From: Sporomusa acidovorans
GTDB lineage: Bacteria > Bacillota > Negativicutes > Sporomusales > Sporomusaceae
Assembly: GCF_002257695.2 (NCBI RefSeq)
Contig: NZ_CP155571.1
Length of the DNA: 64,000 nt
Reading direction: 5' to 3' (one strand)
Part shown: piece by piece, positions 1-7,759 of the stretch
How positions within the stretch are numbered: position 1 is the first letter of the stretch
How the letters are laid out: each line of letters opens with the position of its first letter
Translations under genes and position numbers: made by a program
Notes under the pieces: generated by a model
Databases searched by the model: none
Seen by the model: the letters and a program-made list of their open reading frames with translations, nothing else
What the model was told of the DNA's origin: nothing

Positions 1-1
1 T

Positions 2-184
2 ATGGCCCAGGGGGGCGACGGTTTTACCGTATTTGCCCAAGGAAAACATAAAATGGATACTCAGATTCCTTTGCGTGATTGCCTTATTGAGGCTGTAGAA
101 AAGGCAAAAACACTTAACGTTGTTGAGGATCATCGTTTTGTTGAGGCGTTCACGCAAGCTAAGATCAAAAGGCCTGCTGCTTAA
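2..184 (+). CDS. 5'-nucleotidase family protein, C-terminal fragment
   Basis: This is the last 60 codons of a gene that begins outside the window. The reading frame is open from the left edge and contains the GGDGFTVF signature seen near the end of the C-terminal substrate-binding domain of 5'-nucleotidase / 2',3'-cyclic-nucleotide phosphodiesterase (UshA-like) enzymes. These are normally exported enzymes that hydrolyse nucleotides outside the cytoplasm. The metallophosphatase domain lies upstream and cannot be examined. About 130 bases without a gene separate it from the hydrogenase operon, so it is probably a separate unit. Family assignment rests on one short motif and overall similarity. 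Confidence 0.65.
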   Translation: MAQGGDGFTVFAQGKHKMDTQIPLRDCLIEAVEKAKTLNVVEDHRFVEAFTQAKIKRPAA

Positions 185-313
185 ATTGCTAGTGAGGTAC
201 TTTTTTACTAAATAATTATTATTTTATATGATTCATTAACAGGAAACTGACGATAAAAGCAGAATAATCAATTAAGGATTTATTTGGTACTGCCAATTTT
301 AGGGGGGGCGACA

Positions 314-1441
314 ATGGAAAAACGGGACACTCTTTGGGGGTTATTCCAAAAAAAGAATATTAGCAGACGGGATTTTATCAAAACTTGCGTAGCGTTAACC
401 AGTATAATGGGGTTGTCCGCCGATCTGATACCACAAGTCATTGAAGCAGCGGAGAAAAAAACGCTGCCGCCGGTTATTTGGCTTCATGGTCATGAGTGTA
501 CAGGCTGTGACGAATCGTTCATTCGCTCACAGACACCATTAGCTTCTGATTTAATTCTCAATATGATAGCCCTTGAATATATGGATGTATTGGCTGCTGC
601 TGCCGGTGAACCGCTAGAGCATCACCTGGAGGAGGTAATAAAAGCCTATGCCGGTCAGTATCTTCTAATTTTTGAAGGGGCTGTACCGGCAGCGGAAAAC
701 GGTATCTATTGCATGGTAGGCGGCAAACCAATTCTTGAGACCTTAAAGCATGTAGCTAAAGATGCTGCCGCTATTATTGAAAATGGTTCCTGCGCCGCTT
801 GGGGCGGCATTCAGGCGGCCAGGCCCAATCCGACTAAATCAGTGGCCGTTAGCGAAGTAATCAGCGGCAAGCCGATTATTAAAGTTCCCGGTTGTCCGCC
901 GATACCGGAAGTACTGACAGGCACGGTTATGCATTATGCTTTATTCGGTCAGTTACCGCCTGTTGATAGTCAGGGGCGTCCTAAACAGTTTTTTGGCAAT
1001 CGGATCCATGATACTTGTTACCGGCGTCCATTTTTTGATTCGGGTATGTTTGTTGAAAAATTTGATGACATGGCCAGTAAGGCGGGCTGGTGTTTATACA
1101 AGGTAGGCTGCCGGGGGCCGGAGGCCTACAATTCCTGTGGTAATATGCGCTGGTGGAATGGTATGAGTTATCCCATTCAGTCAGGCGCACCCTGTGTAGC
1201 CTGTGCGTCTAACAATTTCTGGGATAATGATCCGTTCTACGAACGATTACCCAATATTCCGCTGCCGAATACCATTGCGAATGCTGATAAAGTTGGCGCT
1301 GTATTGGCTGGTGTCACTACTGCCGGCGTAGTGGCACACGGCATAGCTTCTTATGTTCAGCATAGCCGGCATGAAGCAAAAACGGAAAAAGAACGGCAGG
1401 ACAGTGAACAACCTAAGCCTCAGCAAGACCAGGACGAATAA
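314..1441 (+). CDS. hyaA: [NiFe] hydrogenase small subunit, Tat-exported
   Basis: Electron-transfer subunit of a membrane-bound uptake [NiFe] hydrogenase; it carries three FeS clusters from the Ni-Fe site towards the membrane. The ATG at 314 is preferred because AGGGGGG lies just before it; an in-frame TTG at 284 has no such site. The N-terminus has a twin-arginine signal (SRRDFIK, Arg18-Arg19) and a hydrophobic stretch, so the folded heterodimer should be exported. ECTGC (Cys62, Cys65), GSCAAWGG and PGCPP supply the proximal cluster; the later IHDTC, GCRGP, NSCGN and GAPCVAC motifs supply the others. A hydrophobic helix near the C-terminus, followed by a charged tail, is a likely membrane anchor. 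The product is 375 residues. The gene lies 22 bases before the large subunit and is co-transcribed with it. Confidence 0.95.
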   Translation: MEKRDTLWGLFQKKNISRRDFIKTCVALTSIMGLSADLIPQVIEAAEKKTLPPVIWLHGHECTGCDESFIRSQTPLASDLILNMIALEYMDVLAAAAGEPLEHHLEEVIKAYAGQYLLIFEGAVPAAENGIYCMVGGKPILETLKHVAKDAAAIIENGSCAAWGGIQAARPNPTKSVAVSEVISGKPIIKVPGCPPIPEVLTGTVMHYALFGQLPPVDSQGRPKQFFGNRIHDTCYRRPFFDSGMFVEKFDDMASKAGWCLYKVGCRGPEAYNSCGNMRWWNGMSYPIQSGAPCVACASNNFWDNDPFYERLPNIPLPNTIANADKVGAVLAGVTTAGVVAHGIASYVQHSRHEAKTEKERQDSEQPKPQQDQDE

Positions 1442-1463
1442 AGGACGAGGAGGAACGGCATAG

Positions 1464-3356
1464 ATGAAGAGAATCGTTGTTGACCCTATAAACCGGATTG
1501 AGGGCCATCTGCGGGTTGAAGTTAAAGTAGATGAGGCTACCGGCAAAGTTGAAGATGCACTGTCAAGCGGTACTGCCTGGCGGGGTATCGAATTGGTACT
1601 AAAAGGACGTGACCCGCGGGATGCCTGGCTGTTTGCTCAACGCATCTGCGGAGTCTGTACAACCGTACATGCCTTGGCCTGCCTGCGATCCGTCGAGGAC
1701 GCACTAGGTATTGAAATCCCTAAAAACGCTAACTATATTCGTAATATCATTGCCGCTGCGCAAATGGTACATGACCACGTAGTTCATTTTTACCACTTGC
1801 ACGCTTTGGACTGGGTAAGCCCGGTTGCGGCCCTCAAAGCCAATCCGGCGGCTACCGCTGCTCTGCAAAATACAGTGCTGGAGACATATAGTCTTAAGGC
1901 TGAAGGCCCCAAAAGTTTTACTACCAGTGCTTATCCCAAAGATTTCCCCAAAGCAACTGCCGCTTATTTTACCGAAATCCAGAACAAGATCAAAGCCATT
2001 GTTGAGAGCGGGCAGTTGGGGATCTTTGCCGGTCACTATTGGGAACATCCTGATTATAATGTGCTGCCGCCGGAAGCACATCTCATGGCCGTATCACATT
2101 ATTTGAATATGCTGGACCGCCAACGGGACATTGTTATTCCTCATATTATCTTTGGCGGAAAAAATCCCCATCCTCATTATATTGTCGGTGGTATGCCCTG
2201 TTCTATTTCGATGAATGATATGAATGCGCCGGTTAACACCGAGCGATTAGCCGTTGTTGACAATTCAGTAAATTTAACAATTGATCTCGTTAATAATTTT
2301 TATATACCAGATGCGCTGGTCATTGGCGATTTGTTTGTTAAGGCCGGTTATGTTGACGGTGGCGGTCTTGCCGGGCAGCGGGTATTGTCATTTGGCGATT
2401 TCCCGGAGGAACGCTATAGCGGAATTTCCAATGGTGACTATTTTAATAACTTGTTGATCCGTTCCAACGGTGTAGTGGAGAATTTTGGCCAGGGAGTGGA
2501 CAAGGCTATTTTCCATCCACTGGCGGGAAAAGATTTGAGCGATCCCAATGTACTGGCCGAAGGTGTTGAGCATGCTTGGTACAATTACCCCGAGAGCGGC
2601 AAGGATCTGCATCCCTGGAACGGTGTTACGGCTCCGCAGTATACCGGACCTAAGGAAGGGACTAAAACAAACTGGAAATACCTTGACGAAGACGGCAAAT
2701 ATTCCTGGATTAAGACGCCCAAATGGAATGGCAAGACAGCTGAAGTCGGGCCGCTGGCCAAATATATCATTGTGTATACCAAGATAAAGCAGGGTGTTAT
2801 TCAGCAGCCTACCTGGGCAGAAAAATTTATTGTCGATCAGATTGAAGCGGTGTCAAAATTATTGAATTTGCCAGCGGAAAAATGGCTGCCCACCACGGTC
2901 GGCAGGACTGCGGCCCGCGCCCTGGACGCCCAACTGCATGCCTATATCAGCAAATATTTCTTTGATAAACTGTTAAACAACATTAAAGCAGGGGACACGA
3001 CGGTCGCTAATACGGCTAATTGGGATCCGGCCAGCTGGCCTAAGGAAGCTAAGGGTGTTGGTTTACATGAAGCGCCGCGTGGCGGTCTGAGCCATTGGGT
3101 AACCATTAAGAACGGAAAAATTGACAATTATCAGGCCATTGTTCCTTCTACCTGGAACGCCTGCCCGCGCGATGGAAAAGCCGGTCATGGCGCCTATGAG
3201 TCCAGTATGATCGATACAAAAGTTAAGATTGCCGAACAACCTCTGGAAATATTGCGAGTTGTTCATTCGTTTGATCCGTGCTTGGCGTGTGCCACTCATT
3301 TATTTGATAACGAAGGCAAGGAAATTGCTGTCGTCCGTACAGATCCGTATTTTTAA
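1464..3356 (+). CDS. hyaB: [NiFe] hydrogenase large subunit
   Basis: Catalytic subunit holding the Ni-Fe(CN)2CO site. The N-terminal motif RICGVC (Cys62, Cys65) and the C-terminal motif DPCLAC (Cys606, Cys609) give the four nickel and iron ligands. The sequence then runs ATH followed by 18 more residues; in this family an endopeptidase cuts after that His once nickel is inserted, and the dedicated protease is encoded two genes downstream. The start has a good upstream GAGGA. At 630 residues it is slightly longer than typical family members (about 550-600). The very end of the gene, including its stop codon, is the start of a repeated hairpin element that separates it from the cytochrome b gene. 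Confidence 0.96.
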   Translation: MKRIVVDPINRIEGHLRVEVKVDEATGKVEDALSSGTAWRGIELVLKGRDPRDAWLFAQRICGVCTTVHALACLRSVEDALGIEIPKNANYIRNIIAAAQMVHDHVVHFYHLHALDWVSPVAALKANPAATAALQNTVLETYSLKAEGPKSFTTSAYPKDFPKATAAYFTEIQNKIKAIVESGQLGIFAGHYWEHPDYNVLPPEAHLMAVSHYLNMLDRQRDIVIPHIIFGGKNPHPHYIVGGMPCSISMNDMNAPVNTERLAVVDNSVNLTIDLVNNFYIPDALVIGDLFVKAGYVDGGGLAGQRVLSFGDFPEERYSGISNGDYFNNLLIRSNGVVENFGQGVDKAIFHPLAGKDLSDPNVLAEGVEHAWYNYPESGKDLHPWNGVTAPQYTGPKEGTKTNWKYLDEDGKYSWIKTPKWNGKTAEVGPLAKYIIVYTKIKQGVIQQPTWAEKFIVDQIEAVSKLLNLPAEKWLPTTVGRTAARALDAQLHAYISKYFFDKLLNNIKAGDTTVANTANWDPASWPKEAKGVGLHEAPRGGLSHWVTIKNGKIDNYQAIVPSTWNACPRDGKAGHGAYESSMIDTKVKIAEQPLEILRVVHSFDPCLACATHLFDNEGKEIAVVRTDPYF

Positions 3357-3479
3357 GAAAAGACTTGGCTTGTGCCAAGTCCTTCAGAACGCCGGCAGAA
3401 GCCACCTGTACCCCTTTAGGGGGTATAGTCGTTCTTACTTATTATCAGAAAGGTTATATTTTCTGATAATGTAAAAAAA
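3355..3479 (+). repeat. Dispersed two-hairpin repeat, family 1, copy 1
   Basis: The intergenic sequence inside the hydrogenase operon contains a perfect hairpin, GACTTGGC-TTGT-GCCAAGTC, then CGCCGGC, the block TAGTCGTTCTTACTT, and a second hairpin, ATTATCAGAAA paired with TTTCTGATAAT. A copy matching it almost base for base lies at 44455-44558, and a diverged copy in the opposite orientation lies at 37902-37995. Compared with the 44.5-kb copy, this one carries about 20 extra bases in the middle, including a small CCCCTTTAGGGGG palindrome. It starts at the stop codon of the upstream gene. It may stabilise or process the operon transcript, or be a small miniature mobile element. Confidence 0.85.
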
Positions 3480-3493
3480 GGAGGATACTGTCT

Positions 3494-4213
3494 ATGCGTC
3501 AAGGCGCCATGCAACGGTATTATCTGTTTAGCCCATGGCTGCGGATTTTCCATTGGGTGATGGTAATATGCGTGTTTATATTGTTTGTCACAGGCCTATA
3601 TATTGGCAATCCCTTTTTTCTGGGGAACCAGGGAATAGACCCCACTTTTGCCGTTGCTAACGGTTTGTCTATGGAAACGATACGCTATATTCACTTTATT
3701 GCTGCCTATATTTTGGTACTTTCGTTTATACCGCGCATTTACGGCTTTATTATTAATCCCGGCGACAGGCTGCTTCCCCGGTTTTGGACCAAGCTCTACT
3801 GGACAGGGATTATGGATACGCAGCTGCATTATATGTTTCTGAGAGGAAGGCATCGGCCGTATCTAAGGAACTCATTGGCAAGGTCAGGCTATTTAGCGGT
3901 CTATTTTATGTTTTTGATCGAGATGATAACAGGTTTTGCTATGTACTATATGGTTGAGCCCAATCGGTTGTTAGCTAAAATATTCGGGCCGTTCAATAAC
4001 CTGCTTGTTAACGAATATGTTGTTCACCTCATTCACCATTTTGTTGCCTGGTTTATTATTCTATTTGTAATCGTGCATGTTTATATGGCTGTAAGGGCTG
4101 ATTTTACAGAAAAGGGCGGCGAAATCTCAGCCATGTTTTCGGGGGTCAAATACCTGGAGGAAGAACCTGACGATGTAGGGGACATACTAGTTAAGAAAGC
4201 TAAGGCAGAGTAG
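3494..4213 (+). CDS. hyaC: Ni/Fe-hydrogenase b-type cytochrome subunit
   Basis: Integral membrane di-haem cytochrome b that anchors the hydrogenase and passes electrons from H2 to the quinone pool. The 239-residue protein has four strongly hydrophobic segments with family-typical haem-ligand candidates: FHW near residue 17, YIHF near residue 66, LIHHF near residue 180 and IVHVY near residue 194. It is preceded by a strong AAAGGAGGA. The C-terminal tail is charged and cytoplasmic. It lies in the order small-large-cytochrome-protease that is usual for group 1 membrane-bound hydrogenases. The spacer before it is unusually long for the operon because it contains a repeat element. Confidence 0.93.
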   Translation: MRQGAMQRYYLFSPWLRIFHWVMVICVFILFVTGLYIGNPFFLGNQGIDPTFAVANGLSMETIRYIHFIAAYILVLSFIPRIYGFIINPGDRLLPRFWTKLYWTGIMDTQLHYMFLRGRHRPYLRNSLARSGYLAVYFMFLIEMITGFAMYYMVEPNRLLAKIFGPFNNLLVNEYVVHLIHHFVAWFIILFVIVHVYMAVRADFTEKGGEISAMFSGVKYLEEEPDDVGDILVKKAKAE

Positions 4214-4228
4214 GGGAGTTTTTTACCT

Positions 4229-4711
4229 ATGGAGAAAACCATTGTTTTAGGAGTCGGCAATATCCTGATGCAGGATGAAGGGTTTGGAGTCCGTGTTGTG
4301 GAAGAGATTTCACGGCGCTATACATTCCCGAAAAATGTCCAGGCTTTGGACGGTGGAACCCTTGGCATGGAACTGCTGAACTTTATTAAAGGGGCCGAAT
4401 ATCTGTTGATCATTGATGCAGTAAATGGCGGCGGTCAGCCTGGCGATCTATATCAGCTTACCGGTGAAGAGGTTAAGGCTTATTTTAAGCAGAAAGTATC
4501 TATGCATGAAATAGGCATTCAGGATGTGCTGACCGCACTCGAGCTTTTAGAGCAGCCGGTAAAAAAGGTGGTTGTTGTAGGGGTTCAGCCGGCTGTTATT
4601 GATATCGGACTTGAATTAACTGAGGTTGTGCAGGCAAGAATGGATGATATCGTCAAGCTGGTTGTTGGTGTTTTGGATTCTTGGGGTATAAACTGCCAAA
4701 CGCATACATAG
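4229..4711 (+). CDS. hyaD: Hydrogenase maturation endopeptidase (HyaD/HybD family)
   Basis: Protease that removes the C-terminal peptide of the large subunit after nickel insertion, allowing the active site to close. The 160-residue protein opens with VLGVGNILMQDEGFG, the family N-terminal motif that includes the nickel-sensing Glu. The conserved Asp is in IIDAVNGG and the conserved His is in SMHEIG, completing the expected E-D-H set. A GGGGAG site lies just upstream of the ATG. It is 15 bases after the cytochrome gene. Its substrate is almost certainly the large subunit encoded at 1464-3356, which has an uncut 18-residue tail. No hypA-F accessory genes are in the window, so they must lie elsewhere. 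Confidence 0.94.
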   Translation: MEKTIVLGVGNILMQDEGFGVRVVEEISRRYTFPKNVQALDGGTLGMELLNFIKGAEYLLIIDAVNGGGQPGDLYQLTGEEVKAYFKQKVSMHEIGIQDVLTALELLEQPVKKVVVVGVQPAVIDIGLELTEVVQARMDDIVKLVVGVLDSWGINCQTHT

Positions 4712-4738
4712 TAATTTACAAATGCGGGAGGTGGCGCT

Positions 4739-5053
4739 GTGAATTACAGTGTTCTTTATGTTATTTTTACCCTGCGTGAAGAACCTGAAGTTTTTCCGGC
4801 CGAAGATTACCGGTACAACCAGGAACAGGCCTGTCATGAATTATTAATTACAATATTTAATCAAAAACTGTGGGTTGACACCCGTGCTGTCCGACTGAAG
4901 AAAATTGCGGGAGCAGCCTTTTGTTGGAAGGAGTATGAAGAAGGAAAATATATCGAACTTAATCAGGCAAATGCCGTTTGTCCTGAATGTGGCTGGTGGC
5001 GATGCCATGTTTGTGATTCCTGTCACTGTAATAAACCTAAAAAGCAAGACTAA
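4739..5053 (+). CDS. Cys-rich protein of unknown function, end of hydrogenase operon
   Basis: A 104-residue protein starting at GTG with GGGAGGTGG just upstream, 27 bases after the maturation protease. I do not recognise it. The first 80 residues are mixed and soluble, with no signal peptide or membrane segment. The C-terminus carries six cysteines in the pattern C-x2-C-x4-C-x2-C-x2-C-x-C (CPECGWWRCHVCDSCHC), which looks like a zinc ribbon or other metal site. Position and spacing suggest co-expression with the hydrogenase, so a role in maturation, metal delivery or regulation is possible but unproven. Confidence 0.75.
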   Translation: MNYSVLYVIFTLREEPEVFPAEDYRYNQEQACHELLITIFNQKLWVDTRAVRLKKIAGAAFCWKEYEEGKYIELNQANAVCPECGWWRCHVCDSCHCNKPKKQD

Positions 5054-5148
5054 TTAAAAAAATTACAATGATGGCAGGAAAAATGCTATTTTATACGTAA
5101 ATTGTATACTGATAATTATTTTATTCTGCGTATCAAGGAGTGGTAATT

Positions 5149-5508
5149 ATGCTACGCGGCATTCGTGGCGCAACAACTGTTACAACTAATAACCGGGAAG
5201 AGATTTTTGATCGCGTGGCTGAACTCCTTGCGGTAATTGTTCAGGAAAATGCTCTGCGCATTGAGGACATCGGTGCGGTAATATTTAGTTCAACCCCGGA
5301 CTTAAATGCGGCTTTTCCGGCTGCCGGCGCGAGAAAGGCCGGCTGGCTGCAGGTACCGCTGTTCGGGACACAGGAAATCGAATGTCCGGATGCACCAAAA
5401 CGTTGTATTCGTGTACTGATCTTGTGGAATACTGATCTTGGACAGCAAGACATTAAACATGTATATCTGCATGATGCGGTTTGCTTGCGTCAGGATATCA
5501 AGCTATAA
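5149..5508 (+). CDS. aroH: Chorismate mutase, AroH type
   Basis: Monofunctional chorismate mutase of the Bacillus AroH fold; converts chorismate to prephenate for Phe and Tyr synthesis. The ATG at 5149 follows AAGGAG at 5135-5140 with proper spacing and gives a 119-residue protein starting MLRGIRGATTV, matching the family N-terminus with its active-site Arg. SSTPDLNAAFPA, TQEIECP (active-site Glu region) and KRCIRV (second active-site Arg) follow in the expected order, and VYLHDAV holds the conserved Tyr. It lies apart from the other aromatic genes of the window (aroE, aroC, aroK, aroB), about 100 bases after the hydrogenase operon, and is followed by a clear terminator. Confidence 0.95.
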   Translation: MLRGIRGATTVTTNNREEIFDRVAELLAVIVQENALRIEDIGAVIFSSTPDLNAAFPAAGARKAGWLQVPLFGTQEIECPDAPKRCIRVLILWNTDLGQQDIKHVYLHDAVCLRQDIKL

Positions 5509-5551
5509 GAGAAGCTGGGTGTCAGAGCGGCTAACTGCTCGGTGATCAACA

Positions 5552-5590
5552 AAGTCTGCTTTGTGTTTGCAAAGCAGACTTTTTATTTAC
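5552..5590 (+). terminator. Rho-independent terminator after aroH
   Basis: A perfect 12-bp stem, AAGTCTGCTTTG paired with CAAAGCAGACTT, with a 6-base loop, is followed by TTTATTT. It lies 43 bases after the aroH stop codon. Confidence 0.9.
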
Positions 5591-5735
5591 GTTGGATAAT
5601 GGAGATTATTGGCTGATACTGTCATTGTATATACGGTATATATGTTGAATTTTGGCGAATTTGTAGTAAGTTTAATTGCAATCACCGGCCGGTAGTGTAA
5701 TAATATAGAAAGAAATAAGGAGGCTTAACGATCAG

Positions 5736-6695
5736 ATGTTTGCGAATAACTGTTTGATATCAATTGTTGTGCCAGTGTATAATGAGCAGGATAATATCGA
5801 CATGTTTTATCAGGAAGTTGTAAAATATATGGAACAACTGGCCTATTGTTTTGAACTCATCTTTGTCGATGACGGATCAAGTGATGCCACGCCCTTTATT
5901 GTAGAGCGCTTAGCTGTTGCCGATAAACGGGTGAGAGGACTGATTATGGCGCGTAATTTTGGTCATCAGATAGCTCTGACTTGTGGCTTGTATCACGCTA
6001 AAGGCAATGCAGTCATTACCATGGACGGTGATATGCAGCATCCTCCGGAAATGCTGCCGTTATTAATTAGCAAATGGGAGGAAGGTTTCCAGGTTGTTCA
6101 AACTGTCCGGATAAATACGGAAGGCGCTTCTTGGTTTAAAAGCTTTACTTCGAACATGTTTTACAAGCTGATGAATGCTATGTCCAATGTTCAGGTAACA
6201 GAAGGCGGTTCTGATTTTAGATTGCTGGACAAGCAGGTAGTGGCGAGTTTCCGCCGGTTTCGGGAACGGGCCCGCTTTATTCGCGGTATGATCAGTGCGA
6301 TTGGTTATCGCCAAACGAAAATTGAATTTGTGGCTCCTAGACGCTTTGCGGGAAAATCCAAGTTTTCGCTGAAGAAAATGCTCCATTTTGCGTTGGATGG
6401 TATTACCGCCTATTCCAAAACACCGCTCCGTTTTGCTTTTTATATTGGGATTATTATGGGATTTAGCAGCATAGTTTTGACCTTGCATGTTCTTTATATA
6501 AAGTTATTTACGGTAGAGGCGGTTCCCGGCTGGGCGACGATAACGGCAAGCATTCTTCTTCTCGGCGGGCTGCAGTTAGCGGGAATTGGTATTATTGGCG
6601 AATATATTGGACGGATATTTGAGGAAGTAAAACAGCGGCCGCTTTACTGGCTGCGTGCTGAATTTGGGCAGCACAAAGAAAGGAATAAAGAGTAA
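5736..6695 (+). CDS. Family 2 glycosyltransferase, polyprenyl-phosphate sugar synthase type
   Basis: Likely transfers a sugar from a nucleotide donor to undecaprenyl phosphate at the inner face of the membrane (GtrB/ArnC/DPM1-like). The GT-A domain fills about residues 8-220: VVPVYNE near the start, FVDDGSS with the donor-binding Asp at 45-46, and the DGDMQHPP metal site (DGD at 97-99). Two transmembrane helices, about residues 228-250 and 268-290, close the protein, as in this subfamily. Length (319 residues) is normal. It stands alone between a terminator and a riboswitch, so the sugar and the acceptor polymer cannot be told from context. AAGGAGG precedes the start. Confidence 0.9.
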   Translation: MFANNCLISIVVPVYNEQDNIDMFYQEVVKYMEQLAYCFELIFVDDGSSDATPFIVERLAVADKRVRGLIMARNFGHQIALTCGLYHAKGNAVITMDGDMQHPPEMLPLLISKWEEGFQVVQTVRINTEGASWFKSFTSNMFYKLMNAMSNVQVTEGGSDFRLLDKQVVASFRRFRERARFIRGMISAIGYRQTKIEFVAPRRFAGKSKFSLKKMLHFALDGITAYSKTPLRFAFYIGIIMGFSSIVLTLHVLYIKLFTVEAVPGWATITASILLLGGLQLAGIGIIGEYIGRIFEEVKQRPLYWLRAEFGQHKERNKE

Positions 6696-6800
6696 TATTT
6701 TGCAAGAAAAACAAAATTTTGACCTAATAAATGTAAAAAAAATCGATATAGAGGAAGGATTTTTCAGGATTAGGCCGAATAAGTAATTTTGAGCGCTATA

Positions 6801-6918
6801 GAAATGCCGAATCCTGCTCAGGTACGGGGGAACCAATTTAGGGGGTGAAACTTGATCAACACGGCTTTTTCAAGTAGGGTGCCTGCAACCCTAACCCGTC
6901 AGCTAACCTCGGAGGCCA
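6801..6918 (+). promoter_or_regulatory. c-di-AMP riboswitch (ydaO/yuaA class)
   Basis: The leader of the next gene holds the conserved blocks of the ydaO motif in order: GCCGAATCCTG, ACGGGGGAACCAA, GGGGGTGAAAC, GTAGGGTGCC-loop, AACCCGTCAGCTAACCTC and GGAGGC. In the established family, c-di-AMP binding turns off expression of cell-wall hydrolases and osmolyte or potassium transporters. The gene downstream, a cell-wall hydrolase, is a classic target. The motif ends about 20 bases before the start codon, so the expression platform must be very short and may act on the ribosome site. Confidence 0.95.
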
Positions 6919-6936
6919 GTGAGGGGAGAATCAAAT

Positions 6937-7605
6937 TTGCATAAGTTTTTGAGGTTTATTGTCACGTTATGCCTCATTTTTGGCATAACTACGTTTGCTC
7001 AAGCTTCGGGTACATACGAGGTTGGTGACCAGGGCGATGATGTGGCCGGTATTCAGGCACAGCTAAATAATCTGGGTTTTAATGCTGGTGCTGTGGACGG
7101 CGATTTTGGATCCTTAACGGCTAATGCTGTTAAAGCTTTTCAAAGATCACGTGGTCTTGAAGCAGACGGTGTGGTTGGAATGCAAACCTATCGTGCTTTG
7201 ATGGGACGGGATATCCCGGCCAGCCGTGATTCTTCCACTGCTTCGGTAAGGCGTATCGTTCAGACTTCCATGCGTTATATGGGTGTACCTTATGTATTTG
7301 GTGGTACAAGCCCGAGCGGTTTTGATTGTTCCGGATTCACTCGTTATATTTTTGCTCAAAGCGGGATTTACTTGCCGCGAATGGCCGATGAACAATTTGA
7401 AGTTGGGCGGTATGTGTCCTATGGTCGTCTCCAACCGGGAGACTTGGTGTTTTTCAGCACCTATACCTCAGGCGTATCTCATAGCGGAATCTATATTGGC
7501 GATGGTAGATTTATCAGTGCTACTTCTAGCCGTGGTGTAGCAATTGACAGTATGGATAGCAGCTATTGGGGTCCGCGGTATATCGGGGCTCGCCGAGTAA
7601 TCTAA
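6937..7605 (+). CDS. Secreted peptidoglycan-binding NlpC/P60 endopeptidase
   Basis: Cell-wall hydrolase that cuts peptide bonds of peptidoglycan. The TTG at 6937 is preferred because GAGGGGAG lies 8 bases before it; an in-frame GTG at 6919 would put that site inside the gene. The 222-residue protein has a signal peptide cut near AQA-S (residue 23), a PG_binding_1 repeat at about 29-88 (GDQGDDVAGIQ...DGDFGS...GLEADGVVG), and an NlpC/P60 domain at about 105-222. The catalytic Cys131 is in FDCSGF and His182 in VSHSGIY. The third family position, usually His in FIHAS, is Ser here (FISAT). It is controlled by the c-di-AMP riboswitch directly upstream and ends at a terminator. Confidence 0.93.
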   Translation: MHKFLRFIVTLCLIFGITTFAQASGTYEVGDQGDDVAGIQAQLNNLGFNAGAVDGDFGSLTANAVKAFQRSRGLEADGVVGMQTYRALMGRDIPASRDSSTASVRRIVQTSMRYMGVPYVFGGTSPSGFDCSGFTRYIFAQSGIYLPRMADEQFEVGRYVSYGRLQPGDLVFFSTYTSGVSHSGIYIGDGRFISATSSRGVAIDSMDSSYWGPRYIGARRVI

Positions 7606-7611
7606 ATTAAG

Positions 7612-7646
7612 AAGGGAAGGCGTTGTCGGCCTTCCCATTTTTATTT
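7612..7646 (+). terminator. Rho-independent terminator
   Basis: GGGAAGGC pairs with GCCTTCCC across a short loop (7614-7636) and is followed by ATTTTTATTTT, directly after the NlpC/P60 gene. Confidence 0.92.
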
Positions 7647-7759
7647 TAAATTAAATTAACTTTGTAGCAGGAGTTTTACATAAAGGATTGTATTTTACTA
7701 TAGGAAATGAGACAATAGAGAAGATCAAAGTTAAGCATTCTTTACAGCGGAGATAAATT

